Of a stretch of 64,000 bases of DNA, positions 27,929 to 38,567 are shown one piece after another. Origin of the DNA: Spirirestis rafaelensis WJT71-NPBG6 (GTDB lineage Bacteria; Cyanobacteriota; Cyanobacteriia; Cyanobacteriales; Nostocaceae). Both the position numbers and the translations under genes were made by a program. Below the pieces are notes generated by a model. That model was not told the DNA's origin, ran no database searches, and saw nothing but the letters and a program-made list of their open reading frames with translations. The stretch lies in the NCBI GenBank assembly GCA_019359015.1, contig JAHHID010000021.1:26390-90389 (forward strand), read 5' to 3'. Each line of letters begins with the position of its first letter. The stretch's first letter is position 1.

Positions 27929-30122
27929 AGGTGGTTTTATTGTCAGCGCTTTCTACATGAATTGTGGCACCAAAATGTTTGACCATTTTCTTGACTAATG
28001 CTAATCCTAATCCAGTTCCACCGTATTTCCAGGGGTCATTTTTGGGAATGCGGTAAAACGGATCGAAGATGCGTGAAAGTTCATCTTCGGGTATTTCAAC
28101 GCCGGTGTTGCTAACACTAAGGCATACTTTACCCCTTTTCAGGTAAGCTGAAACTGCGATCGCTTCATCCGCAGGTGTATATTTACAAGCATTATTTAAC
28201 AGTTCTACGATCGCACGTTCCAAATCTGTGATATCTATTTGTAAGGACGGCAGTTCTTTGGCAATACTTAAATTTAATTCTTGCTGCTGACAGTAAATGC
28301 GTTCTCGAAAAGGCTCGACGATAGAAGGAAGCCAGGTTTGTAAGTCAATGGCTATCAAAGTCATTGGCTCAATGTCAGCTTCGAGGTATGTAAGTGTGAG
28401 CAAATCGTTAATTAATTTGCTTTCTCGTTCACATTCGTTTTCAAGTATCTGAAACAGTTGCGGAACTAGTTCTATTTCTAATACTCCTTCTTGCCGGAGA
28501 ACACTTTCTAATGTTTGCGCTGCCAGACTAATGCTGGTTATTGGTGTTCGCAGTTCATGAGAAAGAGTTCGCAAAAATTCCTTTTTCAGATGTTTCAGTT
28601 TTTCTAGTTCTTCAACTTGTGCTTGTGCAGCTTTGTAAAGTCGCGCTTGACAAATGGCGATCGCGCATTCGTTGGCTATTTGCTGTACTAGTCCAATTTC
28701 AACTTCTGCAAAATCCTCTTGAGTTTGTCTTGTCAACCAGAGATTTCCTAAAATTCTTTGCGCGTCAAATATTGGACAAGCTAATTGTGTGATTAGAGTC
28801 AGTTGGGGATTCCATCCCCCCATAAGTTGTCCAAATTGTAAAGATTCTTTTTGCAACAATTTATGATAAATTTCTGGAAAGTCTGCAATTTGTCTGCTTG
28901 ATTCTTGGCTGAGAAATTTGCTATTACTATATTCATAGGCAACTTTTGCCACACTACAGCAATCGTTATAAAATTCAATTTGACAAGAATCAGCTTTCAG
29001 GACTTCTGCTAATTCTTGAGTTACTGTTTGCAAAAGCTGTGTTTCATCAAGACTATCGCGGATTTTTTCGGTAATTCGGCGAACAACTGCTTCAAAGTTG
29101 AGATTTAACTGCATCTGCGAGTTAAGCTGTGCTTTGAGACTTTCTATTTCTTGCTGAAGTTGTTTCTGCTGTACAGCAATTCCTAATTGGGTAGCTATTT
29201 GTTTGAGCAAGTCAATTTCTGTCTGCTGCCATTGACGCGGCGCTCGGCAATGCTGGACAATCAGTAAGCCCCACAAATCTTGCTGTAATAAAATTGGTAC
29301 GACGACGTTGGCTTTTACCTCGAAAGAGGCAAGTAAGTCAATTTGGCAAGGATGCAAGCCGGCTGCGTAAATATCTTCTAAAACTTGAATTCCACCACGT
29401 TTGTAACGTTCTATAAATTTTTCACTAAAACAGGGATCTTTAATGCTTGTTCCTAACAGAGAAGTACCGGGAACAACAGTTGATTCGGCAATTATAATCC
29501 CACTCCAATCGAGTTGAAAGCGATAAATGATGACGCGATCGCTCTCTAAAAAAAAGCGAATTTCTTTAACTGTCTGATTGAGGATTATCTCTAAATCTAC
29601 ACCAGAGTGAATTTTTTGGGCGATCGCTCCTAGAAGTTGCTCTTTGTGATCCTCAATTCCCTCTGCTTGTGCTTGTTTGCTAACGGTAATATTATTACTA
29701 GTGCCAATTAGTCGATAAATCCGCGACTTAGCATTTCGCAATGGTGTTAACGTCGTTTTCCACCAACTGCGAATTCCTTTAAATTGCAAGCATTGTTCGT
29801 AGCAAATAGTTTTACCAAAGCGCACGCACTCTGTATAATGCTGACGCACGTTTGCCGCATCGACTGGGGAAAGTACTTCTTCTGGTGTTTTCCCCCTCAA
29901 ATCTTCTAAACGAATACCAGTCCACCTTTCGTGAGTTGGGTTTAACCCGACATACCGAAAATCCCCATCTTCTAAAACATCTACTACAAAGATGGATGCT
30001 TCAACAGAATCATACATGCTTAGTAGAAGCTGCTCGCTAGTGCTTTCTGTTGTGTGTGCGATCGCACTTGATGGTGATGGTTGTATCAACTCTGCGGTTG
30101 ATTCCAATGGATTAATATTCAT
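27912..30122 (-). CDS. Hybrid-sensor histidine kinase with PAS and two GAF domains
   Basis: 736 residues. Order: PAS (about 30-148, SIFVVDVLEDGDFRYVGL), GAF1 (about 165-320), coiled linker, GAF2 (about 345-495), HisKA with His522 in LRTLSHELRTP, and HATPase with NACKYTP and YGGTGLGLALVKKM at the end. GAF1 belongs to the phytochrome/CBCR-like group: it has DPCF at 229-232 (the DXCF position) and Cys259 where the canonical bilin Cys sits, but the usual following His is Gln260. No receiver domain and no membrane segment, so a soluble kinase. No adjacent response regulator. The 3' end overlaps the RAYT gene by 17 bp. Confidence 0.88.
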   Translation of the reverse strand: MNINPLESTAELIQPSPSSAIAHTTESTSEQLLLSMYDSVEASIFVVDVLEDGDFRYVGLNPTHERWTGIRLEDLRGKTPEEVLSPVDAANVRQHYTECVRFGKTICYEQCLQFKGIRSWWKTTLTPLRNAKSRIYRLIGTSNNITVSKQAQAEGIEDHKEQLLGAIAQKIHSGVDLEIILNQTVKEIRFFLESDRVIIYRFQLDWSGIIIAESTVVPGTSLLGTSIKDPCFSEKFIERYKRGGIQVLEDIYAAGLHPCQIDLLASFEVKANVVVPILLQQDLWGLLIVQHCRAPRQWQQTEIDLLKQIATQLGIAVQQKQLQQEIESLKAQLNSQMQLNLNFEAVVRRITEKIRDSLDETQLLQTVTQELAEVLKADSCQIEFYNDCCSVAKVAYEYSNSKFLSQESSRQIADFPEIYHKLLQKESLQFGQLMGGWNPQLTLITQLACPIFDAQRILGNLWLTRQTQEDFAEVEIGLVQQIANECAIAICQARLYKAAQAQVEELEKLKHLKKEFLRTLSHELRTPITSISLAAQTLESVLRQEGVLEIELVPQLFQILENECERESKLINDLLTLTYLEADIEPMTLIAIDLQTWLPSIVEPFRERIYCQQQELNLSIAKELPSLQIDITDLERAIVELLNNACKYTPADEAIAVSAYLKRGKVCLSVSNTGVEIPEDELSRIFDPFYRIPKNDPWKYGGTGLGLALVKKMVKHFGATIHVESADNKTTFTIQF

Positions 30123-30462
30123 GCGATGCCTGTCTAGTTTTGCTCTCTCAACTCATGGCGCTCTATTGTTATATATGTCTGTCAAAATTCTCTTTCAGCG
30201 CCTGAAAATATCTTGTTTCAGCGTTGACTCATCGATATTTATATCTTTCTCGATTTTTCGCGCCTAAGCTAAGAAGCCTAATTGATATCAGTTGAAAAAA
30301 TCCTGCTTTTTGAAGGTGAAAATGCATTTGCAGGTTAGGATAAATGTACTGAATGTTACTGTTAATATTTTCTTAAAATTTTCGCATACACTTAAATATC
30401 AATCAATAATATTTTTCTGAATCTTTACAATTCTTAATATTTATTCTCAAAAAATTTGTGTT
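30123..30462. other. AT-rich intergenic region
   Basis: No gene, repeat or clear hairpin recognised. It lies upstream of the histidine kinase and downstream of the membrane protein gene, both on the minus strand. Confidence 0.5.
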
Positions 30463-31038
30463 TCATACTTGCCCAAAAAGTTTGTAAGCATTAACACCTG
30501 TAAAAATAGCAAGCAAAAGCCAAGTTATTGCTAAACCGACGACTTCGCCCAAAAATAGCCCAGAGAGACGGTACAAAAACATACCAATTATAGAACCTAC
30601 AGGTACAGCGATCGCCCAACTGACAGAACTTATTAATATCCATCGCCAAGCCGAGGGAACTGACTTAGAAATTGCCAACCATTGAAAAAATCCGATTGCA
30701 AAGCCACCAATTGCTGCATAAATTGAGCCATAGACGACTCGAAAGGGGAGAAATTGACTTGTGGAGACGATCCAACCCATAGCACCAACGCTGATAGCGG
30801 TGATAATAATCCAAGCGAAAACAGTTGATAACACCCACATCAAAGAGAAGATGCGTTGTCTAAGAATCAAGCTTTGAGGAAATGCGATCGCCAAAGAGCC
30901 AATAGCAGCTTGTAAAATTCCCACATCAGCCTTTTCGCCAATTTCAATAAAAAGCAAACTGAGCAGAAAGCCGCTAACAGTGGTTACAGTCCACAGCAAA
31001 GTGAACCCTAGTTCAGATTTTACAACTTTTCGTATCAT
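30463..31038 (-). CDS. Hypothetical integral membrane protein
   Basis: 191 residues with about five hydrophobic segments, roughly at 11-32 (LLWTVTTVSGFLLSLLFI), 42-60, 68-92, 108-128 and 138-185. Gly and Ala are frequent, suggesting a compact bundle. Not recognised as a named family. It is 11 bp downstream of the GHL10 hydrolase gene on the same strand, so the two are probably co-transcribed. Confidence 0.7.
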   Translation of the reverse strand: MIRKVVKSELGFTLLWTVTTVSGFLLSLLFIEIGEKADVGILQAAIGSLAIAFPQSLILRQRIFSLMWVLSTVFAWIIITAISVGAMGWIVSTSQFLPFRVVYGSIYAAIGGFAIGFFQWLAISKSVPSAWRWILISSVSWAIAVPVGSIIGMFLYRLSGLFLGEVVGLAITWLLLAIFTGVNAYKLFGQV

Positions 31039-31049
31039 TATTTCTAAGG

Positions 31050-32276
31050 CTACAATGGTCTATTGGCTTTAGCGTTGAAAATCTCACTAAAAGCCTTTCG
31101 TCGTTGTTTGGGGGATTCCGGTGCGATATAGCCCCATAAACTTTCCCAGTAGAAAAAAGAAATACCATCAAAATGGCGATCGCGTACCATTCTCACCTGA
31201 TCTTTAATTTGAGCAATTTCCACAGAATCGCGTAAAGTACCTGTTGATATCCCTATTCCTACAGGAATTTGACTAAGTGCAAATTGTACAGATGGTGAGC
31301 TGATTTCCGCCATAAAACTGTCAGGGTCATCTCGATATACTTGCAAAATCAACTCATCCACCAAACCTTTCTGTACCCAACTTTGCCAATCTTGCAAGTA
31401 ATATTTATAAGCGAAAGCTTGAGAATTAGGTGATAGAGATATTTTGGCATCCGGTTTAACCGCTTTGACTGCTTGATAAATCTTCGCCATTAAATCTGTA
31501 ATTTTATCAGCTCGCCAACGCATCCATTCTGGGTTAAAGCAATCTGTAGGGGGACTTTTACCTTGATGTTCTTGTTGGTAAACTTCGACAGTGAAAGCAT
31601 CATAACCAAACTGTACAGGCATAGCAAAGTGATCGTCAAGTTGAATGCCATCGACATTGTAATTGCTGACAATTTCCACAATCAACGCTTTCATAAACTC
31701 CTGAACTTGTGGATGCAAAGGATTCAGCCAAGCTACCTTATTTACAAAGGCATTGTTGATTTCTTCTGGAGGAGTTTCTTTAATAGATTTAATACCTGAT
31801 TGCCCAATTGTCAACCAGTCCGGATAACTTTTTGCTAATTGTGAATTATGCGGTGTCATCAACCCGTATTCAAACCAGGGAATCACACTCAAGCCCTTAG
31901 CTTGAGAAACTTTGATTAACGTTGTTAAAACATCTCGTCCACCGTGCATTAATTTCAGCAAAGGTTGAGAATCTGAACCTGTAATTTTTTTAGCAACAGA
32001 ACTTTTATAAAAAGTATATCCTCGATTCCAAACCACAGGATAAATTGTATTAAAATTGAGCCTAGATAGTTGATTTAAAGCGCGGTTAATACCCCAAGGA
32101 ACAAAGAATACACCACTTGCAACATTAGTAAGCCAAACACCACGAAGCTCTGCTGTTTTAATCGGACTTGTAGTCTGAGTATTAACTGGTAAATAAGGTA
32201 GCGAAAATACTGTTAAGTTGAGTATTAATCCTAAATATAATAAGTAAAATAACCAACGACGAGCAAAGCGGTTCAT
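31050..32276 (-). CDS. Glycoside hydrolase-like family 10 (GHL10/DUF187) protein
   Basis: 408 residues. An N-terminal signal or anchor (about 9-27, LFYLLYLGLILNLTVFSLPY) leads to a TIM-barrel-like domain: ELRGVWLTNVASGVFF, LNFNTIYPVVWNRGYT, VIPWFEYGLM, NVDGIQLDDHFAMP and the late FDGISFFYWESLWGY. The Asp-Asp after GIQL and the late Glu are likely catalytic. Proteins of this type are thought to cleave glycans at the cell surface, possibly linked to peptidoglycan or sheath polysaccharide. Secreted or lipid-proximal. Lies just upstream of a small membrane protein gene. Confidence 0.85.
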   Translation of the reverse strand: MNRFARRWLFYLLYLGLILNLTVFSLPYLPVNTQTTSPIKTAELRGVWLTNVASGVFFVPWGINRALNQLSRLNFNTIYPVVWNRGYTFYKSSVAKKITGSDSQPLLKLMHGGRDVLTTLIKVSQAKGLSVIPWFEYGLMTPHNSQLAKSYPDWLTIGQSGIKSIKETPPEEINNAFVNKVAWLNPLHPQVQEFMKALIVEIVSNYNVDGIQLDDHFAMPVQFGYDAFTVEVYQQEHQGKSPPTDCFNPEWMRWRADKITDLMAKIYQAVKAVKPDAKISLSPNSQAFAYKYYLQDWQSWVQKGLVDELILQVYRDDPDSFMAEISSPSVQFALSQIPVGIGISTGTLRDSVEIAQIKDQVRMVRDRHFDGISFFYWESLWGYIAPESPKQRRKAFSEIFNAKANRPL

Positions 32277-32732
32277 TTGTGGCTTTAACTAACTTTTCTA
32301 GGCTATTTTAAACTACAAAGTAAAATACTATCAATCCGGATTTTTATCGGTTTTTTTGCAAATATTAAAAAGACAAATACAACACCTTTAAATAAGCATT
32401 TATCTGTGGCTTTAAATACATTTAAAACTTATTTTTTAAGAAAAATAATATTAAAATCTAATAATTTATCAAAGCTATTTTTTAACGCTACGCATTCGCG
32501 CAGTGCCTCCAAAACGAGAAGAAAATAGAAAAATATTACTATTACGAATTATTTAAGATTGCTATATACAGCAGATTTCAAGTTAATGAAGTACACACCG
32601 ATTATCTCAAAGCCAAATATAAAGCCTGTTTCCTTCTGAATTCTGGCTCCTGAATTCTGAATTCTGCTGTATTAAGATTTTCTATACTTGATTGCCCCAA
32701 GACACAAAGTAAAATGCATCTTGGCGCAAAAT
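32277..32732. other. AT-rich intergenic region with partial MITE end
   Basis: No gene. 32544-32569 (ACGAATTATTTAAGATTGCT and onward) resembles the right end of the 107-bp element found intact at 50344-50450. Near 32636-32670 TTCTGAATTCTG is repeated. The rest is AT-rich. Confidence 0.5.
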
Positions 32733-34202
32733 TTAAAAAAGTTCCACACCTTCAAACTGCTGCTTACTTGCTGAAGCAGCTTCACCACAAGTACGCGGGG
32801 TGGGGAAAATCTTTCCAGGATTTGCTAAACCTTGGGGATTAAAAACTTGCCGTACCCATTGCATAGTTTCTAAATCGATTTCGCTAAACATATCTGGCAT
32901 GTAGCACTTTTTATCTGCGCCAATGCCATGTTCACCAGAAATACTACCACCGACTCTAACACAAAGTTTGAGAATTTCTCCGCCGAGTTCTTCCACCTTT
33001 TCTAATGCTCCTTTGATGGAGTTATCAAATAGAATTAGGGGATGAAGATTGCCATCACCAGCGTGAAATACATTTGCAATTTCATAACCGTATTTTTGAC
33101 TTAGTGCCTCAATCTCTTGCAAGACATAAGGCAACTGTGTACGAGGGATTACGCCATCTTGAACATAATAATCAGGACTTAGATGTCCCGCAGCAGCAAA
33201 AGCAGCTTTGCGTCCTTTCCACAATTTTAATCGTGTTTCTAAGTCACTAGCAGAAGTAATATTACGCGCACCATTCTTTAGACAAATTTCCGCTACGCGC
33301 TGTTTATTTGCTGTAACTTCCACTTCTAAACCGTCGATTTCTACTAATAAAATAGCCGTAGCATCGCGGGGATAACAATTAGTCGCAACTACATCTTCAA
33401 CAGCATTGATGCTGATATTATCCATCATTTCCATACCACCGGGAATAATTCCGGCGCTGATGATGTCAGAAACACTTTCTGCTGCTGCTTCAACTGTGGT
33501 AAAATCTGCCAAAAGCACGCAAATTGATTCTGCACTTTTGAGAATCCGCAAAGTTATTTCTGTGGCAATTCCTAAAGTGCCTTCGGAACCAACAAATATA
33601 CCTGTTAAATCATAACCAGGCATTTCCGGAATTTGTCCACCGATATCGACAATCGAACCATCAGGTGTGACAATTTTCAAGCCCAAAACGTGGTTAGTGG
33701 TGACACCATATTTCAAGCAATGCACCCCACCAGAATTTTCCGCTACATTGCCGCCAATTGAGCAGATAATTTGACTGGAAGGATCGGGAGCGTAGTAAAA
33801 TCCAGCACCAGAGACTGTTTGTGTAACCCAATTGTTAATTACCCCAGGCTGAACAACTACGCGCTGATTATCTAAATCTACGCTAAGGATTTGCCGCATT
33901 AAAGAAGTGACAATTAAAACGCAATCTTCAATAGGCAAAGCACCACCAGATAAACCGGTGCCAGAGCCACGGGCGATGAAAGGGATAGAATAGCGATCGC
34001 ATATCTTCACCACTTCTGCAACTTGTTCTGTAGTTCTTGGCAAAACTACCAACCCCGGACGTTGACGATAGCTAGTTAAACCATCGCACTCATAGGTAAT
34101 GAGTTCTTCACGACGCTGTACCACGCCATTTTTGCCCAGTACAGCCTCAAATTGCTTGATAATGGGTTTCCAGTTGCGTTGTTGTTTTTCTTCGATAATC
34201 AT
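32733..34202 (-). CDS. glcD: Glycolate oxidase/dehydrogenase subunit GlcD-type FAD oxidase
   Basis: 489 residues. FAD-binding PCMH domain with PFIARGSGTGLSGGALP (about 75-91), DPSSQIICSIGGNVAENSGG and GSEGTLGIATEITLR, then the C-terminal FAD-oxidase cap ending in VFHAGDGNLHPLILFD and GSISGEHGIGADK. In cyanobacteria glycolate dehydrogenase converts photorespiratory glycolate to glyoxylate. D-lactate dehydrogenases share this fold, so substrate is inferred. No GlcE or GlcF gene lies adjacent. The HAD phosphatase earlier in the window could supply glycolate. Confidence 0.88.
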   Translation of the reverse strand: MIIEEKQQRNWKPIIKQFEAVLGKNGVVQRREELITYECDGLTSYRQRPGLVVLPRTTEQVAEVVKICDRYSIPFIARGSGTGLSGGALPIEDCVLIVTSLMRQILSVDLDNQRVVVQPGVINNWVTQTVSGAGFYYAPDPSSQIICSIGGNVAENSGGVHCLKYGVTTNHVLGLKIVTPDGSIVDIGGQIPEMPGYDLTGIFVGSEGTLGIATEITLRILKSAESICVLLADFTTVEAAAESVSDIISAGIIPGGMEMMDNISINAVEDVVATNCYPRDATAILLVEIDGLEVEVTANKQRVAEICLKNGARNITSASDLETRLKLWKGRKAAFAAAGHLSPDYYVQDGVIPRTQLPYVLQEIEALSQKYGYEIANVFHAGDGNLHPLILFDNSIKGALEKVEELGGEILKLCVRVGGSISGEHGIGADKKCYMPDMFSEIDLETMQWVRQVFNPQGLANPGKIFPTPRTCGEAASASKQQFEGVELF

Positions 34203-34494
34203 GGGTTAAATGCACTAATTTTCAACAAGTTTATAAATATTGTTACAGGATTTCTGTGAAAGTAACATCTAGTAATGCAAGACTAGTTGTCTTTTGCTTT
34301 AATTTTCCTTAGTTACTGTGAATTATCCAACTTTAGTTTTATTCAAATCTGTGTTCATAGGAGCCAACTTATATGTACCTTTAATTGTCTTCTTAGTCGA
34401 ACAACGCGTCTAATTACTAGCAGAAAGGCTGCGGGCTATGGACTTATATCCAAATAGTATTTAGAGATGTTATAAAGGCAGTTTACAAGCTTTT

Positions 34495-35121
34495 TTATGG
34501 TTTAGGCGCAATCATATATTTTTCAATAACTGCCTTCCAAACTAAGTATGCTTGACCGTTTAAATGTAGCCCATCCACTGTATATTGAGCATCCAATTGG
34601 TTTTCTGAGTCTACTAAAAGAGAAAATATATCTATATATTCATAATTAAATTCTTTTGCTAAGTTTTTCAAGCCTGAATTAAGTTTTAATATGTTGTTAT
34701 TATCTTGCCAATATAAATTAACTTTGTTATTTACAGGCAAGACGCTTTGTATAAATACTTTTGTATTTGCTGTTTCTTCTTGAAAATTACGCAATATTTT
34801 TTTATATTCTTCTAAAGTTGTTGTTACCGATTTGCCTTCATTGACTAAATCGTTGATACCTATCATTAAGAAAATCTGCTTTGGTTTCGATTCTAATATC
34901 GTATTTAAACGATGTAATATTCTCTCTATGGTATCGCCAGAAATACCCCTATTTTTCACATTGAATCCTAATAATTCTGTCCATTCGCCTTCATCAGTGA
35001 TACTATCACCCAACATGATGATATCCGATTCAGATTTCGGTAGTTTTTCAAATTGGCTTTTTTTATGCCAATAGTATGGCGGATAGTCAAAATTCATGCT
35101 TTTTTTTTTGTTGAAAAACAT
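34495..35121 (-). CDS. SGNH/GDSL-type hydrolase
   Basis: 208 residues. SGNH blocks are visible: block I IMLGDSITDEGEW with the nucleophile Ser (about residue 42), block II with Gly in NRGISGD, block III GINDLVNEG with Asn, and block V DGLHLN with the catalytic Asp and His. Such enzymes act as esterases or acetyl-transferring hydrolases on lipids or sugars. No signal peptide, so a cytoplasmic location is likely. An alternative start eight residues in (MNFDYPPYYW) is also possible. Strongly AT-rich codon use compared with the neighbours. Confidence 0.85.
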   Translation of the reverse strand: MFFNKKKSMNFDYPPYYWHKKSQFEKLPKSESDIIMLGDSITDEGEWTELLGFNVKNRGISGDTIERILHRLNTILESKPKQIFLMIGINDLVNEGKSVTTTLEEYKKILRNFQEETANTKVFIQSVLPVNNKVNLYWQDNNNILKLNSGLKNLAKEFNYEYIDIFSLLVDSENQLDAQYTVDGLHLNGQAYLVWKAVIEKYMIAPKP

Positions 35122-35279
35122 TTAAAATCTTATTAAATAAATATGAAAATTCCCGTTTTTTGCAATCAATAAAGCGAAAGCTATAAAAAACAATATTGAT
35201 AAGAAATGATAAAAATAATGGAAATTAGATTTGATTAAGCATACTTGTATTTTGAATAATATCGAATTTAAGTTATTGT

Positions 35280-36179
35280 TCAGGAGTTGATAATAAATTG
35301 CTGTACTCGCTGCCATACTTGTTCTAACAAATTAGGATTATCTGCATCAAACCACTCGATTTTTGGATATGCTTTAAACCATGTACGTTGATTTTTGGCA
35401 AATTGTCGCGTATGCAAAATCGTTAATTCTTGAGCTTTATCCAAAGATATCTCCCCTGCTAAATATTGTTTGATTTCTTGATATCCTAATGTATTTAGCA
35501 AAGACAAGTCAGTGCCGTATTTATGACAAAGATATTCTACTTCAGTTACTAAGCCATTTGCTATCATTTGCTCTGTGCGCTTTGCAATACGCTCGGTTAA
35601 GTAGTGAGAATCACAATCCAAACCAATTTGCAAAATTGGATAATTTGGTGGATTCTCCCCTTGCTGTTGTGAAATAGGGCGACCAGTGACATAAAATACC
35701 TCTAACGCTCTTAAGGTTCGCACTGTATCGTTGGGGTGAATTTTTTGTGCTGCAATTGGATCAACTTGTTGCAACATCATGTAGAGTTGCATTTGACCGA
35801 CAGATTCGAGTTGCGATCGCAGTTCTTTATGTGGTGCAACTCTGGGAATTTTCATTCCTTGTACAATAGAACGTATATATAAACCGGTACCACCAACTAG
35901 CAATAGTGGACGAAGATCGAGAGAAGCAATTAAGGCTTGTGCTTGCTCTTGGTAGTCTGCTACCGTCATTATGTCTGTCGCAGCGCAAATATCTATTAAA
36001 TAGTGTGACACCAACTTTTGTTCAGCCGGTGTTGGTTTAGCCGTACCAATATCAAACTCACGGTACACTTGACGAGAATCTGCACTGAGAATTACAGAAC
36101 CCAACTTTCTTGCCAAAGCTAACCCTAATCCCGACTTACCTGTTGCAGTTGCTCCACAAATTACAATTAATTTGGTCAT
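35280..36179 (-). CDS. miaA: tRNA dimethylallyltransferase
   Basis: 299 residues. MiaA adds the isopentenyl group to A37 of tRNAs that read codons starting with U. P-loop CGATATGKS at 8-16, the SADSRQVYREFDIGTAKP block (about 33-50), LVGGTGLYIRS and the HTRQFAKNQRTWF motif near the C-terminus (about 256-268) are diagnostic. The length is typical. It ends 158 bp beyond the SGNH gene start and is divergent from the duplicated promoter region of gyrB. Confidence 0.96.
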   Translation of the reverse strand: MTKLIVICGATATGKSGLGLALARKLGSVILSADSRQVYREFDIGTAKPTPAEQKLVSHYLIDICAATDIMTVADYQEQAQALIASLDLRPLLLVGGTGLYIRSIVQGMKIPRVAPHKELRSQLESVGQMQLYMMLQQVDPIAAQKIHPNDTVRTLRALEVFYVTGRPISQQQGENPPNYPILQIGLDCDSHYLTERIAKRTEQMIANGLVTEVEYLCHKYGTDLSLLNTLGYQEIKQYLAGEISLDKAQELTILHTRQFAKNQRTWFKAYPKIEWFDADNPNLLEQVWQRVQQFIINS

Positions 36180-36255
36180 TGGTCAAGTGTTAGTGGTTAG
36201 TTGTTAGTGCTTGTCTCCCCATTTTCCTCATCTTTCCACCTCCCCATCTTTTCTA

Positions 36256-36283
36256 GCAAGGCTTTTATGCTAGAATCTTGGAG
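36256..36283 (+). promoter_or_regulatory. First copy of a duplicated promoter-like segment
   Basis: A 28-bp stretch starting GCAAGGCTTTTATG contains TGCTAGAAT, an extended -10. It matches 36484-36511, upstream of gyrB, at 24 of 28 positions. Transcription from here would cross the stem-loop at 36326-36400. Confidence 0.5.
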
Positions 36284-36325
36284 CCTTTTCGCTTCTTTTT
36301 CGGTTTTGGGTATTTTGGCACAAGC

Positions 36326-36400
36326 GATACTCACAAAGCATCGTTGCTGCGCGATCGCCTTCATCAGAGATAATGTGTTAATCGCGCTTTGTGAGTTATC
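36326..36400 (+). other. Stem-loop between the two promoter-like copies
   Basis: GATACTCACAAAGC (36326-36339) pairs with GCTTTGTGAGTTATC (36386-36400), leaving one unpaired base. The 46-nt interior contains GCGATCGC. It could be part of a gyrB leader or of a separate small RNA. Confidence 0.5.
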
Positions 36401-36483
36401 CAAGTCTGAGCCAATCCATAAAGTAAACCAAGCCAGCTACATCCCCTATATAAACTTATCATCTAATTGCCCTACAGTCGCCT

Positions 36484-36511
36484 GCAAGCCTTTTGTGTTA
36501 GAATTTTGGAG
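36484..36511 (+). promoter_or_regulatory. Second copy, candidate gyrB promoter
   Basis: Contains TGTTAGAAT (36496-36504), an extended -10, about 64 bp before the gyrB start codon. Near-identical to 36256-36283. Confidence 0.55.
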
Positions 36512-36519
36512 TGATTTAA

Positions 36520-38508
<1,989 letters not shown>

Positions 38509-38522
38509 AAACTGTAAAGGAT

Positions 38523-38554
38523 AAAGGATGAAGTAACCTCTTTTTTCATCCTTT
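38523..38554. terminator. Bidirectional hairpin between gyrB and ackA
   Basis: AAAGGATGAA (38523-38532), a 12-base loop, TTCATCCTTT (38545-38554) and then T-rich sequence. It lies between two convergent genes and could stop both. Confidence 0.75.
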
Positions 38555-38567
38555 TACCTTCTTCCTT

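Noticed and set aside
36197..36403. 68-codon minus-strand frame between miaA and gyrB
   Set aside because: It overlaps the stem-loop and repeat-like pyrimidine tract, with low-complexity ends and no conserved core.
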